Origin: Lotus japonicus
Taxonomy: Eukaryota > Streptophyta > Magnoliopsida > Fabales > Fabaceae
Direction of reading: 5' to 3'
DNA length: 64,000 nucleotides
Assembly: GCF_012489685.1 (NCBI RefSeq)
Contig: NC_080042.1
Coordinates: forward strand, 81,902,983 to 81,966,982
The notes below the pieces were generated by a model, which did no database searches, was not told where the DNA came from, and saw nothing but the letters and a program-made list of their open reading frames with translations. The position numbers and the translations under genes are program-made. Within the stretch, counting starts at the first letter, position 1. The number at the start of each line of letters is the position of its first letter. Shown here one piece after another: positions 57,178 to 64,000 of the stretch.

Positions 57178-59502
57178 ATGTTTCCATGCATTGGTTGTGC
57201 GAAGCAGACATCTGATGATCATGATGAGAGGGATGAAGGATCTCGTCGTCAGAGTAACACCCCACTGCAGAGGCAAGATTCTGCCAGAAGCATCACTACC
57301 CAGGTTCACATCTCTCTCTCTCTCTCCCTCTAAAAACTTTGCTTTTGCTGCATCTTTTTCCATCTTTGTGAAAACAAACAAAATCAAACCAATTGGGGTT
57401 CTCCTATGGTGGGGACCACCTTTGGAATCTGTATAAGTCTTACCTGATCCACATCATAAACACATGCACTCATTTGTAAAAATGCATGTGAATATGTGAT
57501 GGTAGTGCTGCATTGGTAAAAAGCATGCAAGTTTGCACAATTCTTCTGCTGTTGTTAATAAATTTCAAAAAAATCTAACATGTCAAGTTTTAAGATATAC
57601 TTTGATTATATACAGTACTAGCTTGATGTCCTTGGCTTACCATTTTAAAATCTTGCTTGAATTAATTGATGTGAAGAGCTTTCTGTTTTGATGCCTACCT
57701 TACCTATTTTGAACCATGTGTTTCTGATTTGTGTGAAAATGTTGTTGACAATGAATATTTGGATAGATAGATACATGCAAATGTTTGTTAATTTGATTTT
57801 TTTTCCTTTCTTTCTGCATATGCAGTTGAAGGACATGGTGCTCAAGTTTTCTGGCTCTTCCAAGCAATCATCAAGATCTGGACCAGGGTCAAGTTCAAGA
57901 GGAATGAGACCAATACCGAATCCTGAGAACACAGTCGCAGGAGGGGTTCAAGACCCTAACATGGGAGGAGTTGGTTCAGCTTCTGCCCGTGCTTTGCACC
58001 TCAGAAGCGCCTTGCAAATTATAAGTGGCAGGACTGAACATGCCATAATTTTAGGTTCTGCAGACCAGGCCCCTCCTAGAGGTCATGAATCTGTGGTGGC
58101 AGCTCCTGATGTGGCGGTGGAGCAAGAGGATGATGACAGAAAGTGGGTGTCGCATGCTGAGCCAGGAGTTATCATTAACTTTGAGTCTCTTCCTGATGGG
58201 GGACATGATCTTAAGACAATTTACTTCAGGTATGTCATCAAATAACAACATTTTTTTGTGCAACAATGACTTTCATCTAAATCCATAAGAAGAATTTTGT
58301 GTTCATTTTTTTGTCTCAGTGAGTGTTAACTTCTGTTTGCATGACAGAAACGAGTATCCAAACCCATCATTTGTTGAAATTGGGAAAGAATATGTACCTT
58401 CTAGGCCTTGATATTAGAATAGCTTAATATGATACAAAATATATGATAATTTTTAATTAGTTGTTGAATAAATTGATTTTTCTTCTTCTGAAGGTGTAAA
58501 TACTGACATACTTAAACTTTATCATTTACAATTGAAGCCCAAATATATTCACTAGGTTGGATGCTGCGCAATGGTGGTATGATAATTATGACACAGTCAT
58601 TGAAGTTTATGACGTCAAGAAGATCAACCAGATTGTTGTTCCTCCTAGGATTGAGGATCACGTAAGTTACAGCACACTACACCCATATCATGTTAATTAT
58701 GACTCCATTTCATTAACCTTGTTATATTGTATGAAAAAAAAAACCATAATTAGACTCGTTTTGGATTCAAGATTTGTAAAATGTTTTGATTAGCTCCATT
58801 TTGCTCACAATGAATTTTGAAATTTAGAAGTTACTTATAGATAGATTGCATCTTTGGATTAGTTTCTCTTTCATTAGAATCAATTCTAAAACTCAGAACA
58901 AGCTTCTCATCAGAATTGATTTTAACTTCAGAATCAATTTTAATTAGAATTTAAAGAAGCCTGCTTCTTCCCATAAATGATTACAGCTTTAGAATTTCAA
59001 ACATGAACTTGATTAATGTATGTACATTGTTGGCTCTGAATCGCAGTCAGGGGATATTTCTTTCCCAATTCATTCATCTGAGACAGACAGCCCTGTGGCG
59101 GAATGGCTGAACAACCATGTAGCACCAGGGCATGGGATTGATCAGCATCCTTCTGGAGGTGCAGCGGCCAATGTCTTGGACCCAGAGTGGATAATGCAGG
59201 ATCGTGAAGGAGTGTTCATCACAATCAAGGCCAAACCTGATGGGACTAAAGAGCTTCGTCGTGTCAAATTCAGGTAACATAAAAACTAGTAACACACTCT
59301 TTTAAACACAGACCCTGTCTGCACCACTTTTATGTATGCATGTCCAAAACATGTTCCTTGATTTAATCTTCCTTTTGAGAAATTTGATAACAATGTTTGC
59401 TTCTCAACTCTGTGTGCATGCAGCCGCGAGGTGTTTAATGAGGATGAAGCAAAGACATGGTGGGAGGAGAACAAGGAAAGAGTCAATGCTCAGTATCTGT
59501 GA
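57178..59502 (+). CDS. BREVIS RADIX (BRX) family protein
   Basis: Exons: 57178-57303, 57826-58229, 58538-58661, 59047-59273 and 59424-59502; phases 0, 2, 0, 2 agree and give 319 residues. The N-terminal MFPCIGC keeps the family's cysteine motif, a likely palmitoylation/membrane-anchoring site. LKDMVLKFSGSSKQ at exon 2 is the second conserved block. Two BRX domains follow: about 147-203 (KWVSHAEPGVIINFESLPDG, then WWYDNYDTVIEVYDV) and about 264-319 (EWIMQDREGVFITIKAKPDG, RRVKFSREVFNEDEAKTWWE, ending NAQYL). The exon-3 acceptor at 58538 restores the normal domain-1 length; one at 58556 would remove six residues. BRX proteins work at the plasma membrane and nucleus in auxin/phloem and root or stomatal development. 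Domain 1 is diverged: the usual SRxxF reads SPNIF. Confidence 0.92.
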
Positions 59503-59940
59503 GGTCTTCTTGTTGATCTGAAGAGGAAGAAGTGTTCTATGCTGGTGGAGTCTCAGAAGTTTGTGTCTTTTAGATTGTGTTGTTGTTAAACTCCAGCTTC
59601 TGGAGTGTAGTTCCTGTTATTTGTGTTTGGTGTCAATTGTAATGTCTTTAAACTTTTGGCCCTGTCACAAACTGTGGCAGTGCAAGTCCTGAATTTATCT
59701 TTTATGTCTTTAGTTTTGTTGTCATGTCATGTCTTGTCCTTGGGTCATTTCCATTCGGATGTTTAAGGTCTTATGTTGTTGCTTTTAATGAATCATTTGG
59801 TCATTTTGGTGTGCTTAAACCTTGTTGTCTTGTCTTATATATCCTTATGTCTTTGATTGGATTATCGAATATTTAAATTGGGTCGAAAAAACGTTTCTGT
59901 TCTAATTAGATCATAGTTTTGAACTATAAAAATCTAAGGA
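59503..59940 (+). other. BRX-family 3' UTR and downstream flank
   Basis: T/G-rich sequence after the stop without frames, as expected for a 3' UTR. No unique poly(A) signal could be selected. Confidence 0.45.
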
Positions 59941-59989
59941 TTGATGTAATAACCGTTTTTGTTTACAAAAAAACATTTCAAAAAAAAAG

Positions 59990-61085
59990 TACTTTACAAG
60001 AAAGAGGGAACAATTTTTTTACAAAATGAATGATTTTTTTTGAAATACAAAATGAAAGAAATAAAAAACAACTAAAATAGAACCAAACTATTATTTATGT
60101 AAAAATAAAAATAAATATGATAATAAATATATAAGTAAAGTCAACATGTGCATTATTAATAGCCTTTAATATTATTCATTACACCAATTACTAATTGTAA
60201 AAAAAATCAATTACTCATGTCTAAAAATAAACATTATGATTATTCAAATTTTAATCTTTAAGCAAAACTTGAGAAAAAATATTTAAAATAAAAAATCATC
60301 ATTAATATCAATCAATCATAATCATCAATATATAAGTAAAATATACTTCACCTATACATTAATAACAATATTAATTAATTATTAATAGTCTTTTATATCA
60401 TTCATTATATTAATTAGTAACTATTAATTAGTAATTTAAGAAAAAAACTTTTAAAACAAGAGAAAAAGTTTGATGTGAGAAAATCTCTCTTTTCATTTAA
60501 TTTCTTTAATTGACATGTCACATCCTTAAAATCTGATTGGTTGACGGTGTAAAAAAACTTTACACCGTCGGTGCATCAAAATTAAACTCTTAAAACAATT
60601 CAATTTCTCATGTTGAAAAATAAACAGTGTGATTATTTAAGTTTTTACTATTAATAAAAAATTTAGAAAAAGATAATAAATATAATAATAAAAAGTAAAA
60701 GGAAAATTGACTCGATATTCACATTAATCATAATATTAATATTTTTCAGTGCTTGATAACAATGTTAATTAGTTATAAATAGTCTTTTAAATTATTCATT
60801 ATATAAATTAATAATTGTAAACTTTTCAACTAATCATATTTAATATTATTTCAAATTAATTATTAATCTCGAGTAAATAATAATAATAGAAAAAACAGTA
60901 AAAAGTAAAATTGACTTGACTTTACATTAATAATAACAATATAAACCAGTTATTAATTTCTTTTATATCAAGCACTAATTGTAAAAAGATTCAATTTTAT
61001 CAATATTACTTTAATTGGAAATATTACTCAGAAGTTGATGAATTTTTTAACAATAAGACTAATTACTATGTTTATAAATAAAAAT
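59990..61085. repeat. degenerate AT-rich repeat array 2, left part
   Basis: A unit of roughly 200-250 bp recurs: ACATTAATAACAATATTAAT ... TTTATATCATTCATTATA, TTAATTAGTAATT, then a run of A and AAATAAAC..TATGATTATT. Copies start near 60140, 60355, 60715 and 60920. No coding potential. It resumes at 62035 after the PIF-like element. Confidence 0.6.
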
Positions 61086-61107
61086 ATATAATAAGTATAA
61101 AATTTCA

Positions 61108-61108
<1 letters not shown>

Positions 61109-61147
<39 letters not shown>
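61109..61147. repeat. (TA)n microsatellite with adjacent MuTAnT-like end
   Basis: About 19 TA units are followed by CAGGGTATGTATCTTATGAG and CGTAACCATTAGATTTAA, a phrase similar in style to the element end at 43132. No matching right end was found, so only a partial element is suggested. Confidence 0.6.
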
Positions 61148-61150
<3 letters not shown>

Positions 61151-61275
61151 GGGTATGTATCTTATGAGAATGATCTTTTTATATGAGTATAGAAGAATAA
61201 ATCGTAACCATTAGATTTAATTATGAATTGTCAAGATTAAGACAATTTAATGTTCATATGAGTTGTGACCACTTT

Positions 61276-62029
61276 GGGCCCGTTTGGTGGTCATGACAGG
61301 ATATGATATGATATGTGAACATGATAGCAACAGGATATGATAAGAGCACAAGATATGATAAGAGCATGATAGACTCTTATCATATCCTGTGTTTGAGATT
61401 CACATGATAAGGACAAGATATGATGAGGAAAAATGTATTAAATTTGTATTTGAATAAAAAATACATTTAAAAATTTGATCATTCTATTAAATTTAATTTT
61501 TTATACATTTTCATGAATGAGTCTATATTTTAAAATAACTAAAATTAATTTAAACTTTATTAATTAGCCTATTTTATTGTTTTGAAGATAGCATATATTT
61601 TATATAAAATTATCCAATTAACCAATTGGTTTTCACTTAGTTGTGACATATGATAATTAACAATAAAAGTTAACTAAATTAAGAATATTATTATTTCAAA
61701 ATTACTTTATATTTAAATTATAAATTATTATATAAGTAGATAAATAACTTTAAATTAATATTAATATTTATTAATTAATATTACTATAAATTATATAATA
61801 ATAAAATAAATTAATTTGGAGTTAGGATACTGAAAGAAAATATATAACTGTGATCTTATCCTGTTCCATCCTAGCTCCCCCTCAGGATAACGTTTACACA
61901 TAATGGACTGGATAGGATAGGAGACGGGATAATGTTATCTTATCCTGCTGGCGCAACAAACATCAGATAACAACAGGATATGATTACTATCCTGTCATAT
62001 CCTATCCTGTCGTGACCACCAAATGAGCT
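61276..62029. mobile_element. PIF/Harbinger-like MITE
   Basis: The left end GGGCCCGTTTGGTGGTCATG, ACAGGATATGA and right end TCCTATCCTGTCGTGACCAC, CAAATGAGC are inverted repeats with mismatches at the extreme right tip. ATATGATA/TATCCTG words fill both subterminal zones. A 3-bp duplication is not clear. There is no transposase. It interrupts the AT-rich array. Confidence 0.72.
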
Positions 62030-62034
62030 ATATA

Positions 62035-62760
62035 TATATATAATTCAAAAAATAATAAAATCATCATGAATATAAATATCTATAAGTAAAGTTTGATTGA
62101 CATAAACATTAATAACAATAATAATTAGTTATTTTTATTCTTTTATATTAATTAGTAATTTAAAAAAAATATAATGTTTAGAAATAAACACTATAAGGTT
62201 CCAAAAAAAAAAGAAATAAACAGCATGATTATTTATAATTTGATTATTATTAGTAACTTTAGGAAAAAAATAGGGAAAATAAAAAATAATAATGATAATA
62301 ATAAAAATTAAAGTTAAATTGACTTGACATTCACATTAATAATAATATTAATTAGAAATTAATAATATTTAATATTACTCATTATATCAATTACTAATTA
62401 TAAAAATTTCAATTTAGCATATTTTAAAATAATAGATAATATTATTTGCATTTAATTTTAAATTATAATTGAGGAATTGTTTTAAATAATAATAATATTT
62501 AAAAGTAAAATCAACATTAAAGTAATAATAATATTAATTATTTATCTAATAATATTTAATATTATTCACTAAAAAATCACTAATTGTAAATTTCAATTTA
62601 TCCTATATTAAAATTGATATTAATATTATTTTATTTTTAAATGTTAATCGCAATGAACTTTTTAAAAATAAAAAAATAAAACTAATTACTAATTTATATA
62701 TAAAAGTTATATACCAAGTATTAATGTTAAGTATATCTTTTGAAAAAAAATGTTAAGTAT
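62035..62760. repeat. degenerate AT-rich repeat array 2, right part
   Basis: The same ACATTAATAATAATATTAAT...ATTCATT unit as at 59990-61085 recurs near 62100, 62330 and 62510. It shows the array was continuous before the PIF-like insertion. Confidence 0.55.
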
Positions 62761-63734
62761 ATCAGAGAGGTCACCCAAAGGTAGGAGTGAGAATAAGTTA
62801 TCTTGAGATAGACTTTCCTTAAAAAGGCTCACCTATTTAAAATTTTTAAGGCCTTAGCCTGACCTGTTACATATTATAGGTTTTTTTTACACGGTCTGGA
62901 CTTTTGTCTGAAATCTTAATTTGATTGCTTATAGAAAAGAGCTTATGCTTATATATAACTTATTTTTAATTTATTTCAATAAATTTGTTAACGTAGCTTA
63001 TGAATAAGCGCTTATATCATAAGCGCGCTTATGACCATAAGCGCTTAATTAAGTTATTTTTCCAAAGGGAATCTTTAATTTGGTATGGTAGCTTATTTAA
63101 AGGCTTATTTCATAATAAGACTTTTATGCTCGGTAACAAACTTATATGTAAAGAAACAATCAAACTTATAGCTTAGGAGTTAAATTATACTAAAAGAAAT
63201 CTATCTATAATATACAAAGGAGAAGTTTTTGCACCTTGGATGACAACTTTGTAATTTAAAGAATGATTGAACATGAAAGATAATTTCCCTTCAAAAAAAA
63301 AATAACATGAAAGATAATTTATGTATGGACAATTTGGTCAATCTCAATATAATTAGTTTGGGATTTAATCTTGGCCATCCTTCCCTTTCAATCTTGGGCA
63401 TTTGTTTCTTTTCGTTTTTTGTCTTTGAGTATTTCGCTGGAAGCCTGGAACTTATCATTGTGTGTCGTTTTCGTTTCCAACTCCTCTAAGGGCTTCCGTG
63501 TTCGTTGATAAATTTTTTGGATTGCAGGTAGCCAGGTACATCCAACTTTACAAAGCTGTAAAGTATATCACGATATAGAGAGACTATCCACTGTAAGTTT
63601 TCATGTTTTTCCAATTTCTTTCTCTTGTGGGCTTAGGATACCCAATCTTTTTATTCCTTCATTAGACATGGGATTCAAGGAAACTGACAAAGTTGACACT
63701 CTTTTTGTAGTTCTGTTGAACCACTCTGCAACAA
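62761..63734. other. spacer with MITE-like palindromes
   Basis: Near 63000-63050 AAGCGCTTATATCATAAGCG and CGCTTATGACCATAAGCGCT form overlapping palindromes typical of subterminal transposon sequence. No element ends were defined. The frame at 63307-63489 has no family resemblance. Confidence 0.4.
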
Positions 63735-63876
63735 ATGATGAACACAATGGAGAGGATTTTGGAGGGCCCCCTTGGTTATAGCAGCAGTTCACCTTTGAAG
63801 GCTAGAGAAGTAGAAGTACTTGAAGAAAAAGCCAAAATGAGATGTTTTGGCCAGGTTTTGGTGAAACTTTTGCAGG
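63735..63876 (+). CDS. possible first coding exon of an unrecognised gene at right edge
   Basis: The frame from the ATG at 63735 reads MMNTMERILEGPLGYSSSSP, then LKAREVEVLEEKAKMRC and FGQVLVKLLQ. It ends at a consensus donor (G|GTAAGT, 63877). The codon use and charged helix-like EVEVLEEKAKM look protein-like, but I do not recognise a family, and the next exon lies beyond the window. It could be chance. Confidence 0.35.
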
Positions 63877-64000
63877 GTAAGTAGCAGCAATAGCCTAGAG
63901 CAGTACACTGCAATTATATTTATCCACAAACAAAAGCATGGAGAATAGAGAAAAGTGCTACTTATTAAATGTGAAATCAAATTTTGGAAATGCAGGGGTG

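Noticed and set aside
57136..57436. ORFs on both strands around BRX exon 1
   Set aside because: They run through the TTG microsatellite and the CT-rich intron and only shadow the real exon.

Overview
The window looks like dicot nuclear DNA, most likely from a papilionoid legume. It has spliced genes with GT-AG introns, AT-rich intergenic DNA and a TIR-NB-LRR cluster. It is dense in plant transposons: Ty3/gypsy, MULE, hAT, PIF/Harbinger, LINE RNase H tails, and a Mutator-type element sitting in a TA microsatellite. The species assignment is inference; no organelle or bacterial features were seen.

Layout. 1-3.5 kb: the interior of a decayed Ty3/gypsy element (gag, protease, RT, RNase H, part of integrase). 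3.77-5.17 kb: a Pack-MULE-like element carrying a chaperonin-10 fragment. 5.2-8.7 kb: TNL copy 1, frameshifted and cut off at its 3' end. 8.98-11.68 kb: a minus-strand solo LTR with a MITE inside it. 11.81-16.20 kb: a MULE into which a second, transposase-coding MULE has inserted (12.34-15.44 kb). 16.25-17.86 kb: a TMEM45/DUF716 pseudogene. 18-21.4 kb: spacer with repeats and relics of TNL 5' flanks. 21.9-25.65 kb: TNL copy 2, intact in five exons. 26.6-27.4 kb: a second, more decayed TMEM45 pseudogene. 28-31.3 kb: coding-like debris and a degenerate AT-rich array.

32.27-40.71 kb (minus strand) is a complete seven-exon MOB1 kinase-activator gene. Its introns hold a PIF/Harbinger element, a small hAT MITE and a perfect 3 x 469 bp tandem repeat. 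42.4-47.5 kb is a cluster of short transposons (Tourist-like MITE, MuTAnT-like element, hAT, two LINE tails, a foldback MULE). 48.07-50.70 kb is a growth-regulating factor (QLQ+WRC) with an intact miR396 site and two upstream ORFs. 52.38-53.10 kb is a PAM68-like plastid membrane protein. 53.5-54.25 kb is a minus-strand LINE tail. 55.28-55.72 kb is a hAT element inserted into a SINE-like repeat. 57.18-59.50 kb is a BREVIS RADIX family gene. 59.9-62.8 kb is a second AT-rich array interrupted by a PIF/Harbinger-like element. A possible first exon of another gene touches the right edge.

Five genes look functional: TNL copy 2, MOB1, GRF, PAM68-like and BRX. They do not form a pathway. GRF, BRX and MOB1 all act in growth control, but their proximity is probably chance. 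Most of the sequence history is transposon nesting and TNL duplication, and exact target-site duplications let the order of several insertions be read directly. All splice sites were assigned by eye from consensus, phase and family similarity.
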